Shown: in pieces, positions 11,260-22,457 of the stretch | Numbering within the stretch: position 1 is the first letter of the stretch | How the letters are laid out: every line of letters begins with the position of its first letter | DNA from: Wolfiporia cocos | Taxonomy: Eukaryota; Basidiomycota; Agaricomycetes; Polyporales; Phaeolaceae | DNA: 64,000 bases | Assembly (NCBI GenBank): GCA_029448655.1 | Contig: JACCLO010000003.1 | Coordinates: 2,914,001 to 2,978,000, forward strand | Reading direction: 5' to 3' | Notes under the pieces: model-generated | Told to the model about the DNA's origin: nothing | What the model saw: only the letters and a program-made list of their open reading frames with translations | Database searches by the model: none | Translations under genes and position numbers: made by a program

Positions 11260-12786
11260 TAGTGTTGCCGAAGTTCAGTTCAGAACCAAGGTTCAGAACC
11301 TGAACTGCCTGAACCGAACCTAGGTTCAGGTTCAGTCCAGGTCCAGTTCAGGGTAGGACATCAAGGTTCGGTTCTTGGTTCAGGGGGGTCATGGGTACCC
11401 TTGAACCAGGTTCGAACCGGACTGAACCTTGAACCACATAGCATTAACATATTCTGTGTAGCCACTGGTGGATAAGCATCAATCACAATTATGTTCTTGC
11501 CATCTTTGCTATAGTGTTGTTGCAGTAAGTTATGGATAGCTGGCTTCACCATAGCAAGCACCAGCACTCATATACTCTAGTCTCCCAATATGGCAAGGGC
11601 TCAACCCCATGCTGGGATCACCATGCTTTCTGTGGCACTGGGCTGCATTTGTTGCTGTCAGATGAAGTAAGAAATGTAGAAGATTATGTTCCACTTCATA
11701 TCCATGATCCTAGGTTATATACAGTGTTGTCTAAGAATGGTTTGTTATTGAGGTTTGCCTCAGGCTAATTCACAATCATAAACTCTGATTACTGAACTGC
11801 TTAAGATGACTGCCTTGAGTGATTATTGTGCATCTAAAATTTATGTTTACCACTCCAATCAAGATTAAGAGCCACTTTGGAATTCGGCCTAATAGACACC
11901 AAATGGAGGCACTGCAGAACTTGAAGTGTGATTACTTTAGTGGGTTCAATGTCATGGATGAACCCTGGGGGGTCACTGTACAGCCCTCACTATAGGTTCC
12001 ACATGCGGCGCTAGGCGTACGCCGCGTCTCTGGTCCTCAGCCACCTCCACGTACATCTCAGAGTCTGTAGGTCACCTGACTGTTAGGTTAGCGCTGTAGG
12101 GTAGCGCGCGCCTCAGGTACACACGTTGTGGTCACACAGTTACAATGGTCACAAGTAGTTACATGTATCATGTGCTCTTTAGATAGCGCGCACAGGCCAT
12201 GTCTTTAGGGCGGCCCTTACTGGCCAGCTCACCATGTATAAGTACGGCGGATGTGGGCCTTACAGCCCCATCCTTGAGATTCTCGTCAATGCACCTTAGT
12301 GCCTCTCTTACAACTTCCCTGTGTGCGCTCTGGCCCGGGGCCCCTCAATGACTAGCTCGTCTGTGTGCAACCTCAGCATGTCGCCTCTTAGGAGTCCCCA
12401 ATGTGGGGTACAGCCGACGTTGTCACCTCTGTTGGGTCGCGCACCGCCTTGTTAGGCGTTTAGGATCTCCCCAGTTGCCTGGGTCCGCACAGACGTGTAA
12501 GTCTGTGACATTCAATAGTGCCAGGAATGAGGTAGGCAATAGAGAGCAATTGGTATACATAGAAAGGTGCATGAAGTTGGTGTCTAAATTATTATTTTTA
12601 CACTCTATAGAAGCAAGTAACTTAGCGGTTCGAACCTAGTTCGAATCATGAACCGAACCTGATGAACCAGTTCACCAGGTTCAGTCCAGGTTCAGGTTCA
12701 GGTTCAGGCTCCCTGCAGTCGGTTCGGTTCTGGGTTCAGCCCTAGACCCCCCTGAACCTGAACCGAACTGAACTTTGGCAACACTA
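11260..12786. mobile_element. Non-autonomous hAT-type DNA transposon, TSD GGAACAAC
   Basis: The ends TAGTGTTGCCGAAGTTC (from 11260) and GAACTTTGGCAACACTA (to 12786) are inverted repeats with 21 of 22 positions matching over their full length. They are flanked by the 8-bp direct repeat GGAACAAC at 11252-11259 and 12787-12794. An 8-bp duplication with TAGTGTTGCC-like ends is characteristic of the hAT superfamily. Both subterminal regions (about 11280-11440 and 12610-12770) are packed with GGTTCA/TGAACC motifs, possible transposase-binding clusters. No transposase ORF is present. A solo LTR (11950-12510) has since landed inside; without it the element is about 960 bp. Confidence 0.9.
11950..12510 (+). 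mobile_element. Solo LTR inside the hAT element, TSD TTCAA
   Basis: Starts TGTCATGGATGAACCC and ends AAGTCTGTGACA. TTCAA is duplicated at 11945-11949 and 12511-12515. The promoter block CATGTATAAGTACGG near 12233 and the GCAATGCACCTTAGTGCC segment correspond to type A landmarks. It is rich in CpG, so it is one of the younger insertions, and it must post-date the hAT element that hosts it. Confidence 0.9.
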
Positions 12787-12794
12787 GGAACAAC

Positions 12795-13573
12795 CACTAG
12801 CACCCATCTGGAGTATTAGCATGAGCCTAGCATTAGCCAGACCAATCACATGACCTGCCTACCTGTGTACCTGTGTTGCCTGTCTACTCTGATTGATCAT
12901 CAGCCACCGATTGCAGTGCCACACCCTATGTTTCAAGTACATTACCAGGGACTCTGGTATTACTGACTGTGTAACACAACATGTACAAACAGTAGAATAG
13001 TATATATACTGGCCCTCAAGCTGGGTAGCATCCCAGACTTGTCTTGGCCATCTATGCCTTGAACAACCCAGACTTGACTGTGGTACCATTTAGTGCCAGC
13101 AGCCTCAAAGCCCTCCCTATAAGAAAAATCTCATTTGAATGTGTTTATCAGACATAACTAGACCCCTGCACCCCTATGGTGGATGGTGTCCCATTGCTAC
13201 TAATGAATTTTTGACTTAGACCCTGTCTTAGTCCCACTTCCAAGTTTGGGTACTTGCACTGTCTGGAATTTTGATTAAACACTGGCTGCTATCCATTGCA
13301 TGGATTAGAACACCATAGGGAATCTTGGATGACTCTCCTAAGTCCTCATTTGAACAGCCAGGGAAAAGCAACCAGCTTTTCCTGAGCCCTATCCCATTGC
13401 ACCCAGCACAATGTCCAAGAGGATGTTTGGGGGTTTTCAGTCCACTAGGGGTCAGGTGCTTCACTGGAGTATCAATGTTCTGAAGGTGAAGAAGCCACAG
13501 GAAGATGACATAAATGGACTGATGTGGAGGACAGCAGGGATCATTGCACCCTCCCGTCATCATGGAAGCAGTG
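12795..13573. other. Repeat-block DNA with decayed coding look
   Basis: Between 13228 and 13563 the minus strand is open for 111 codons with an even amino-acid mix and several Cys/His, but I recognise no family. Nothing else is seen. It is probably a decayed transposon interior. Confidence 0.3.
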
Positions 13574-14040
13574 TGACGCAGTTATCTCAGACGTACGGCT
13601 TATGCCCTAGGACCGAAGGCGCAATGCCTAAGTCAACGGACGTCCTATTGGCGGCTGGCTTATGAGGTGACGACTCATAGTGAGACCATAACTAAGTAGC
13701 GATGGTTATGCTGGCCAGAGCACGCAGAGAGAGGGTTAACTGTGGGACACGCCCCAATGTCGACAATATCAAGACTGAGGTTGTAAGACCTCAGTCGCTG
13801 GCTTATATACATGAGTCTCGCGCTGTACTACGCTAAAGTACTGGCCCTAAAGTAAGAGACCGTGCGCAGGCACTGTAGCGCCACTGACTAAGCCGATATC
13901 GTGTGACCTATGTACTACGTACTGGGATGCGTGGATACCACTACACTACGATGGTGAGATCACGTGACTAGATAGCAAGAGGACCGGGGTTCGACCCCGG
14001 GGAATAGGCGTTAGCCTTAACGTCAGGTAAAACCGTGACA
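13574..14040 (-). mobile_element. Solo LTR, minus orientation, TSD CAGTG
   Basis: Runs from TGACGCAGTTATC to AAAACCGTGACA with CAGTG repeated at 13569-13573 and 14041-14045. It contains CTTATATACATGAG (about 13800), the TATA block in reverse, and CCCTAAAGTAAGAG. Near its right end lies a perfect 6-bp stem, CCGGGG-TTCGA-CCCCGG, resembling a tRNA T-arm. No internal region remains. Confidence 0.85.
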
Positions 14041-15282
14041 CAGTGGGAGCAAGGATGGCTGTGTCACAGAATGTTAGAGTTGGAGAATGAGGTGGCTTGG
14101 TGGCCTTTTCCAAGCAGGTCTTCTCCAAGCTCATGGACATTGACAGATACTAGATCACTTTCTCTGTTTCCATGAAGCTGACTAAGGATGGCAACCACAT
14201 TCAGATTAGGCCCATGGCCTGGCTGGTGATCAATGCCCAGCTTGCCCAATACAAAATCCTTGAGATTGTCATCAATCCTGCAGTTGTTATAGAAGACAGA
14301 GATAGCAGTCTCCCAGTACACAGACACAATAGCTCTCCAAGAGGAACAGGAGAAGAGTGGATACCTTCCATTGCACTGATGTGCTACATCAGCAAAGTGT
14401 GAGACTGTAGATCTACGTAGATATACCTAGCAGGTCCTGTAAATGTAGCCGGACCAGTATAGTCATGTATAACCCCCTTATAGTAGCAGGTCCATGCAAT
14501 AGTAAGTGCCCAAGGGGTGCAGTCTTGCAAGGATGCGGCGCCCAGGCCCATGCTATTGCAAGGAGTTTACCTGAGGCCTATGCTATTGCGAGGACCATTC
14601 AATAGCAGCTGTTCAGACTGAGGGGACACTGCTCGAGCATGAGGGCCAGTAGTACATTATATTGTATTCATTCAATCCAGTGATACAATGCCAATAGACA
14701 CTTATTTACGAGAGAATGATGATGCTACTGGGACAGGCATGTCATGCATCAATGTTCAACGTTCGTCCAAACTGCAAGTCAGTACAGGAAGTGGGAGGAC
14801 CATATCCTTGCGCACGATGGTGCATTGCATGAGCAGCAGCGTTCATGCAGGAATGGGAGGACACTCACCTGCATGTCAGCCAGTGAATGGGCACATGCAG
14901 GCAGAGCATCTTGTGGCACACTACACCGAGGTAATGTTGGAAGTTGACATGCTCGGCACACGATGGTGCAATCGCAGTCGTGCATCAATCAGAGTCAATA
15001 GCACGCCAAGGAGGAAATGGCGGGCGTGGCAGGAGTCAGGGGGCTGATAATCGGGGTGGCATGGGCAGAGGAGTCACCCTTAGCATAAAAGGTGACAGAT
15101 TGTACATACCTATGTTGTGCATCTATCCATATGAAGTCCCTGGAGTCCAAAAGGGAGCACATAGCCTCACAAGTGGGCACCTACCCATAAATTTCGACAG
15201 GTAAGCCAGCTTGTTGAGGTACAGGATGTCACTGCCCGCATCCACGCACACTGTGGCAATCTCTGTGAGAGTTTTGCCTGTG
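14041..15282. other. Unassigned repeat-block DNA with short direct repeats
   Basis: No gene identified. Around 14490-14610 the motif ATGCTATTGC/GCAATAG recurs in both orientations (for example near 14549 and 14579), suggesting an eroded palindromic or tandem repeat. The rest shows no recognisable structure. Confidence 0.35.
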
Positions 15283-15709
15283 TGACACAAGACTTTCCTA
15301 AGACGTACTTATGTTGGTCGAGGGAAAAGACAAGACTACGTCACAAGATCTAACGATGGCATGTAGCAGACCCCAGACGAGCACACAAAGAGATAGTCAA
15401 GAGGGACAAGCCCAAACACCGAGATTAATCAGTCTGAGGAGTAAGCCACAGACTCGCTAGCTTATATACATGCAGGGCATATGCTACTAATGTTGAGACC
15501 AGCCCTAAAGGCATGGTCTGTGTGTACGTGTTGGCCGGTCACATGTATGTAGATGATGTAAGCTAAGCAAGCACTGACCATAGAGGGGGGGGCTACGCGT
15601 AACTGCTAGTCCACTGGTATACTGGCGACAGGTCATGTGACTAATAGACGTAAGTACCTGTGTTCGAGCCCTGATGGGGGGGTACCTACATGCCACAGAA
15701 ACTGTGACA
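15283..15709 (-). mobile_element. Solo LTR, minus orientation, TSD CTGTG
   Basis: Starts TGACACAAGACTTTCC and ends AGAAACTGTGACA, with CTGTG at 15278-15282 and 15710-15714. CTTATATACATGCAG near 15460 and CCCTAAAGGCATGG mirror the promoter blocks of the plus-oriented LTRs. GTGTTCGAGCCC near its right end parallels the TTCGA motif in the LTR at 13574. Confidence 0.85.
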
Positions 15710-16562
15710 CTGTGTGTCTGTGTGTGCCACAAGAAGAAGGATGGGAGAGGGAGGGAACACACACCGTTGCATAAATAGATCACCTCTGTGTGCTTGTGTG
15801 GGCTGGTATGGTGGTCACCTGATGCCTGTGGCACATCGAACAGTGAGAGTTGCAGAACAGAACAGTGCATATATGTGCACATAAAGGGAACAGACAAGAC
15901 AGTCGACACACTAGAGACTGGGAAATGAGGGTTAGCAGTGCCCAGGCGGACACTTTCAGCATCTTATGTCTATCATGGCAAGCATCCATAAGTGTAAGGG
16001 CAGTAGAGTTAGTAGAACATGTAGAGCGAGAAACAAAAAAGAGTTGCACATGCAGTGAGCAAGCAGGGTCGCAAGCAAATACCACAACATGCAGCATCAA
16101 GAGGGGAAGGAGAAAGAGAGACAAGGGAGAAAGAGCAGTGGACAGGTTAGGTTACTTAGGGTAGAGGGAAAGAAGAATAAATGTATCAACAGCATTAGGA
16201 GCTAGACTTTATGGTACTTAACTCCAAGTTTCAAGAGCCGGCTGAAAGTTTGACAGATTGTGAAGTATGGCAAAATTTGTTGCCTGATCAGGCAACAGAC
16301 TTACTAAATTGGATGGGAGCCGCGTCATGACTATGTATACTATCGTTGGGCCCCTTCTTTGCACTAGACCCTTCTGCACAATCAGTTCTGTAGGAGCAAC
16401 AATGCATCGACAAAACATGAGAATATTTGTGTGGGTACTAGACATGTAGACGAAGTGTTCTATATCATTTTCTTTGACATTTCTGACTTATGTCGTTACA
16501 CAAAACCGATTGTGCAAAGTGGTCGAAGGGGTCCAGCATTAGTACACTGCACATGCCTAGAT
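15710..16562. other. Gene-free DNA with short TG run
   Basis: Immediately right of the LTR is a TG-rich run (about 15709-15730). Open frames near 15780-16160 exist on both strands without recognisable domains. No element boundaries were found. Confidence 0.3.
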
Positions 16563-16742
16563 GTATGTCCATCCTCTTTGATCCTGCAATTAACATGTCC
16601 ATCCTCTTTGATCCTGTAAGTGATATATCTATCCTCTTTGATCCTGCAAATAACCTTTCAGTCCTCGTTGATCCTACAGATAATATTTCAGTCCTTGTTG
16701 ATCCTGCAAATAGTATTTTGGTCCCCATTGATCCTGTCATTA
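16563..16742. repeat. 30-bp minisatellite, six copies
   Basis: The core ATCCTCTTTGATCCTG recurs with an exact 30-bp period at 16571, 16601, 16631, 16661, 16691 and 16721, with growing divergence toward the right. Because 30 is a multiple of three, both strands stay open: the plus frame gives a ten-residue repeat around SILFDP and the minus frame one around GSKRMD. There is no start context or flanking exon to show it is translated. Confidence 0.85.
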
Positions 16743-16995
16743 CCCCATGCATAGTATCCACTCATATATACATATATCTACCGAACTCGTAATTACAATA
16801 GTTAACAGACTATATACAAGGGTTTGCGTTTTGCCAATGTAGTGGAGGGTCTTCCCACAATAATCAATATGGCTTTGTCAGGCTAGGGCCTCTGGGGATA
16901 GCTAGCAGTATACCTACTTGGACACTACTGCACCAAGGGGTATACAAGGGGTGATCCATTCATGCTCCCAAATTTTCTGGTGTGACCAAGGTTTG

Positions 16996-18063
16996 TGTCA
17001 CAGATTTATCTGGGGCTTACAGCATTTTTCCTACGATTATAGCAATTTATCCGGCATTTATACGTCTAACTACAAGTTATCTACGGGTTAACTCCCATTG
17101 CCACCACGACAAGTCCTTAGCTGGGCTTATCACGAGATCTGTGTGCCTGTCGCTGCCAAGCGCCTGTGCACCTGTCTCCCTGTGTACCTGTCGCCCCTAA
17201 GCGCCTGTGTACCTGTGTGCCTGTCTCCCCTGTGGGGACTAAGCACCTGTGGTCCTGTCGCCCTACTGGCAACAGCGCGCCACCTGTCTCGCCCGAAAGA
17301 GCTAGACCAACCACGTCATAAGATCCTAGATCACAATGACATCCCGAGCGCGGCACGCTTGCATAATAATGTCCACAAGTACAAACATCGCCGCAAGGCA
17401 ATGTCCCATTGGGTCGGCCTCCTTGGCCTCCCACGGCATCGGTACATACCAATGCCCGGCTTTTCCATCATGGCGTTGCCAACCTCCAGGCTTCTGCCAT
17501 CACGGCGTTGCCCAAACACCGGTCCTCGCCCCACGGCTAAGACCAACACATGCCCCAGTAACCATCCAGTCCGGGCATAATACATGCTATGGTACCTGCT
17601 GGTCCAATAGCGCAACGACCTCGGCGTCTCACCTTGGTCATCACACAAAGACCGTCCAATAGCCAATATACCGCAAGGTATCCGGCTCACGGCTTCACCT
17701 ATACCCGGGCTGCGCCCGCGTTTCCAATATGATAAAGGTATAATCCCTCTTCTACGATTGGTTCGGCCATTAGGGCCTACCACGGCCATTCTAGATAGAG
17801 TCCATAAAACATCAGATAAGATAACGCTTCACCCTTTGGCAAAGCCACATAACCCGGAATGGTAGTACTAGCTAGTAACACGTGCCATCCGCATAAACAT
17901 GTATATAAGTAGGGACTTGACGTCCTTTAACTTTAGTTCTATTCTTCTTGGCGTCCGCCATAGAAGCAACCTCCACCCGCTCTGCTGCACTGGTTAAACC
18001 CTCACTTAGTCGCCTTCCCCAATAGGATATAGGCTGGGTGAGTCCCACGGTTTATCCATGTCA
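16996..18063 (+). mobile_element. Solo LTR (type B), TSD GTTTG
   Basis: Runs from TGTCACAGATTTATC to TTTATCCATGTCA with GTTTG at 16991-16995 and 18064-18068. Its first 110 bp match the beginning of the type B LTRs at 6396 and 7617. The TATA block ACATGTATATAAGTAGGG lies near 17900. At 17145-17265 the U3 part contains an irregular minisatellite built on CCTGT(G/C) words, which helps explain its greater length (1068 bp) compared with the 649-bp relative. It is CpG-rich and relatively young. Confidence 0.85.
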
Positions 18064-18068
18064 GTTTG

Positions 18069-18350
18069 CCTGACTGAATTGGCTAAACTAAGCAATCAGT
18101 TTTTGGTAATGCTGCGTCCAACTTGGCTAAGCTAAGTGAGTGGCATGACTTGAAAGTTGGGGCAGAGTGAAAAGGGGCGTTACCAGGGTGGTGTCCAATT
18201 CAGCTATCTGAAGCAAGCAGTTGTTGTTTGTGCTTCACCCAACTTAGCTAGGTGACATGATTGGGTCTGGCCATGTGTCATCCAACTCAGTGACTTTAAG
18301 CAATCAGTCTTGGGCTGCATCAGGAAGGTCAAGTGAGCTGAGAGTGTCTG
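18069..18350. repeat. Degenerate tandem repeat, unit about 60-70 bp
   Basis: Variants of TCCAACTTAGCTA followed by AAGCAATCAGT and TTGGGCTGCATCA recur at least four times (near 18075, 18118, 18190, 18238 and 18288). The copies are diverged and of uneven length. This is an eroded tandem array of unknown origin. Confidence 0.5.
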
Positions 18351-18615
18351 CTAAGGCCCACACCAGCTATGGTGTGAATCATTTAGACACCGCTACTTTT
18401 GTACAAGTAAGATGGCTCCCTTCAAAAAAATCCCAGACAAAATATTGAATTGATGGAGTTATTTCCCTGAGGCTTTCTCAATTTTGCTGCATGCCAAATC
18501 TGGCTATCTAAGTGCTCTGATAAGCTTGATATGGTATCTTAAATCTTATCTCTGTCTTAGTCTGGCCAGTGCCTCTGGGACTCATCTGTATCTATGAGAA
18601 CTGAATTCTTTTGCC

Positions 18616-20221
18616 TGTCACAAGCTACTTACTTGTGGATGGGTATGTGGCTCAAGGTGTTATGAGGCAAAGTTATAACAAAGTACAATGTGGCAAGCAG
18701 AGGTGATAACGACAAAGTTGCTAGATCTGAGGGTAAGTGCTCAGAGGGTAGTACTTTAAATACATGTTGTATAGGCCCCTAAGGACCCTAAAGCAAGACC
18801 CCTTGTACTTATGGGTAACTAAGATCATGTGCTCCCTCCATGATCTAATCCATAGAGCCTGGACTATATGGGGACCAGCAACCATAGGGGGGGGTGGCAA
18901 TTTCCAGCTGGCTAGCACCAGTGATGCGCCGCTGTCAAATGCTGGACATCCCCATCAACAGCATACCTAAAGCAGCTGGGAGCACAGAGAGGATGGTGGT
19001 CATAGCTAATAGCTCACTGTACAAAAAGATTCATGAAACATGTTGGTGGGAAGACTTGCCCAGAGTCGAAATTTGAATAAGATGTTTGGAACAGATTTTG
19101 GACAAATAATTATTTCTGAGATCTCATTATTGAGCAAGCTGTTTTGAGATGATGAGAATGCTTACAGAAAATCTGTCCCAAACGATTTTTAGAATGCCAT
19201 CTGAATGAACTTTTATGACTGTTGCTGAAGGGTCAGAATCTGAACTCAAGAAGGAGATACAATTACATGGTTGTAGGAAAGCAGCAATCATTTTGTAGAT
19301 TGTTGACATTCCAACAAACATCATCCCTCATCACTTCACAGTATAATGGTACACATGCTTATGATACTAATAAAAAAACTCCCTGTTAGCGATCTTGCAC
19401 AGCTTGTAAGCTATGAATTTATTTTGAATGGGACAGAGTGGCTATGATCAGCTTCCTATATAGGGCAGACAAGCACATGACGCTACGCGTCGCATCACAT
19501 TGATTCTTGTTGAGACAACCTCATACCTGCTCAGAAGGATCTCAAGCTCAAGGCAAAAAATTAGATGTACTCAAAGCAGCAGTCTATTGCTACAATTTGA
19601 AGCCAGAAGCAGAGCGTGTAGCCAGTGAATCTGTGCATTCCACTTCTTGCCACCCTTCCGATTCTGAGAGTGATTGCAGTGACAATCTTGATACCCAGAG
19701 TATGGATAGTGATTTGGACTAGTTTGATAGCTTAAACAGACAGATCTTGGTATTCTAGCAAGTAATTTGTAATGTAATTACAGCATATTTGCTGCTATGC
19801 ACCAGAAGTAACTATCTACGATGCTATGGGTACACCAATACCAGTGGCAGTGGTGGTGCAATCGCAATCTGGGTGCTATGATTGCTTATTTAGGCAAGTG
19901 ATTCAATGTCCGATGACATTCAGACCAGCGCCCATGGACAAGACTCTTGGCGGGGTTGCCGGTCCCCAGACTATAGCCATGACCTTTAGGCAAGGTCTTG
20001 TGACTTGTGGCTTGTAACTATATAGTCTGGCATGATGGCAGTTGCTTAGATAAGCTATTCCCACAATCATGTGCTTTTGTGCAATGTTGTAGCCCCATAA
20101 GGGAACTATCATGTGACGCTTGAGTGCCCATGTGGCACGTGATGGCTAAGGCATAAATTGCAAAAGAAAATCGGAGACACAAGTCTTTTTTGAGGATAGA
20201 AACACTGTAAAAACTGTGACA
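18616..20221 (-). repeat. Left LTR (3' LTR of the minus-strand element), split by a TIR insertion
   Basis: Direct copy of the LTR at 25116-26671, interrupted at 18869-19968. Without the insert and its duplicated 7 bp it is about 499 bp. It contains TTTAAATACATGTTGTATAGG, the reversed promoter block, near 18755. Confidence 0.9.
18869..19968. mobile_element. TIR element copy 1 (7-bp TSD GACTATA) inside the left LTR
   Basis: Inverted ends TGGGGACCAGCAACC (18869-18883) and GGTTGCCGGTCCCCA (19954-19968) match at 14 of 15 positions. GACTATA is duplicated at 18862-18868 and 19969-19975. The intact right LTR shows the empty site GAGCCTGGACTATAGCC, proving a clean insertion. The 1100-bp body has no transposase that I can recognise. 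TIR sequence and 7-bp duplication are shared with the copy at 25572. Confidence 0.9.
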
Positions 20222-20236
20222 TTACCCCCTCCTCAA
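20222..20236 (-). other. Polypurine tract of the LTR element
   Basis: On the minus strand this reads TTGAGGAGGGGGTAA directly before the LTR terminus TGTCACAG. Such a tract primes plus-strand synthesis in LTR elements, and its place sets the direction of the element. Confidence 0.7.
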
Positions 20237-21489
20237 GGTTTGTCAACCCGACAAAGGGATGATTCTGGATTTGAGAGATGTAGATGATTTCTGATGCAGG
20301 CCTTGGTGGTAGTGAATTATTGCTGTGGATTTATGTTTGTTGTTTGTCCATCTTCCAGCTGGACATAGATTTGGGTCTAATGATGTTCCAAGATCTCTTT
20401 GTTTTGTGTGCACTTGGTGGACATTGATCAATTTCCCTATCTGGGTACCCTGCTTCTTCTGGTGAAGAAATAATATATGGTATAGAGCCGCATGTATAGA
20501 TGATGGGTAATGTAGATGTCAAGGGTTGGTGCTTTTTAAGGTTGTCCCAAATCTAAAGCATATAGTATATATTTTGATTGTCCAAGTGGTTCATGACTCC
20601 ATTGACTGCCCTCATCGTAGTGACATTAGACACATTCTTCTTAGGTTTTTTGTCAATTTATTGTGGAGTTGGTGTGAAAGTCCAGTGATTGAACAGTTCA
20701 ACTGGTTGCAAGTGACAAGGGGCAATAGTAATCGTTTGATTTCTGTTGATATGCACTTGTCCGTGTTGGAAACATATATGTAGTGTAGTCCTATCTCTTT
20801 CTAGGGAAAGGATGTGTATATGGGCTGGTGGGTGAGTTCCCCTGGGAGTATGGGGTGGATATGGCCATCTATCATTGAAGGTTGATCCAAACCAATGCAC
20901 AGCTTGATTGGAGCTGGTTCAGCTTTACTCTGGTTTCTGGCTGATGTGCGCTGGTCCATTCGATCCTTGTTGTCAGAAGGTGGACAGGGTCTTGATAAGA
21001 TAACAAGGGTGGAGGACCCAGGTTTGCCAAGTCCCGTTGGGGCAACTTGTCAGTCACTTATAGGCTTGCCTAAGGCCTGTTACTCCTATGTCTTCTTCGA
21101 CTTCTTGAGTAATCTTGAGCCACCGTTTGGTGGCATAGGGCTTCATTCAAGTCCCATGGGTAGAATTTTTGTCTATTTCTTTCATTTTGATTGACACTTG
21201 TCAGCATCATACCTTTTCAACAAGGCTTGTCAGCCGAGTCTACTTAGGTGGTTGTTAGTGTGTGTAGTAAACTTCTTTGTTATCCTAAATTGCTAAGACA
21301 TGTACAGTATCCTTGACACAATCCGAATGTAAATTTTGCTTTTAAACTGGCTAGTCGTGCTATGAGGAAGGGGAGTGGAGCATTTCAATCACGAGTGATA
21401 TGCTTGATAACTTTTTCTGCATCTCATATCATCCTCCTCCATTGTGGCCCAGTTATACAAGTGGCTCGATCTGACCAAGTATTGTATAA

Positions 21490-22045
21490 TTCATAAAACT
21501 CCATTGTCCATTGCCTAATTTTAGCCACTTGGGCTGATTCCAATGTCTGTTCTTCTTTCTCCATTTGGTCAAGAATGACCTCTAGCTTTTTAGCTAATTT
21601 TGTTCAAGGTGCCTGATTTCCATAGTCCCTTAGTCGATGGAGAATTCGTGCTTTGTAGATAAGCATAGGAGTTGGACTACAAGTGTAGTCTGGATTTTGT
21701 TGTGGAAATGGTTGTATTGGATACATGGGAGTCAATGTTGGTCGTTGTGTTGGGGATGGGGATTTCGTCATGTCTGTTTGGTGCGAATGGATAAGAAGCT
21801 TTTTCTACTAACAATTTCTGACCAAAATATGTGCGAATTGCTACTAAAAACATCTGTCCTAGGATTGCTCCTCAGTCAATCCTGGCCAATTTCCTCCAGT
21901 CCAAATGCATATGTATAGCAGTAGCCCTTCTTCTTTCCATGCCCTATCAATTTCCCTGATCGTTTCCTGGAAGGTGGTTTTACTTTTCCAGACCTTCTTG
22001 ATGTACACGTAAAATCCAGTGATGTCTGTAATAAGACGTGGAGGG
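21490..22045 (-). pseudogene. Decayed coding remnants in the retrotransposon interior
   Basis: The minus strand reads protein-like stretches broken by stops and frame changes. One, near 22045-21900, includes ITDITGFYVYIKKVWKSKTT and ends in a tryptophan-rich segment; another, near 21600-21450, includes KLEVILDQMEKEEQTLESAQ. They look like real but dead coding sequence. I recognise neither and see no polymerase motif. Confidence 0.45.
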
Positions 22046-22414
22046 TACTGGATTCCTATTTCTAGATTGGCAATTACACATTGGAGTAGTTCGTCAATTT
22101 GGGGGGCAAGGGGTATCTAGTGATGGAATTCGGGCAGTATACATGGGTACACTAAGGCTGTGTTGAGATTGCACAAAGCCTTGATGGTAGTGGGGGTGGT
22201 GGTGGACATTGTGGAAGAGATGGTTATGTCTGTAGAGTAGTAGTGTCAACGAAGTTGTTCACAATGTCCTTGTCAGGACAAAAGTGGCCAAAAATTATTG
22301 TAAGGTCTTAGGTCGATGGGATTTTCATCTTAGGTAGGGACAAACCCTTTTCTATCAGTGGCTGTCATATAGGTTTCCACCTCATTGAACGAGATTTATC
22401 ACCCATACTGTAAT

Positions 22415-22457
22415 GAGATATCCAGGTGCTCTCAAAAGATCCCTCCCTGGATATCTC
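22415..22457. repeat. 12-bp perfect inverted repeat (hairpin)
   Basis: GAGATATCCAGG (22415-22426) and CCTGGATATCTC (22446-22457) form a perfect 12-bp stem with a 19-nt loop inside the retrotransposon. Nearby, CCTCATTGAACGAG (about 22380) and CCTCATTGAATGAG (about 22503) form a direct repeat. Possible RNA structure or a relic of an insertion. Confidence 0.7.

Noticed and set aside
13984..14005. tRNA gene suggested by GGGGTTCGACCCC
   Set aside because: No acceptor, D or anticodon arm can be drawn around it. It lies at the edge of an LTR and forms a simple palindrome.
16563..16742. CRISPR-like array
   Set aside because: The 30-bp units are contiguous and diverge gradually, without unique spacers, and the host is eukaryotic. 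It is a minisatellite.
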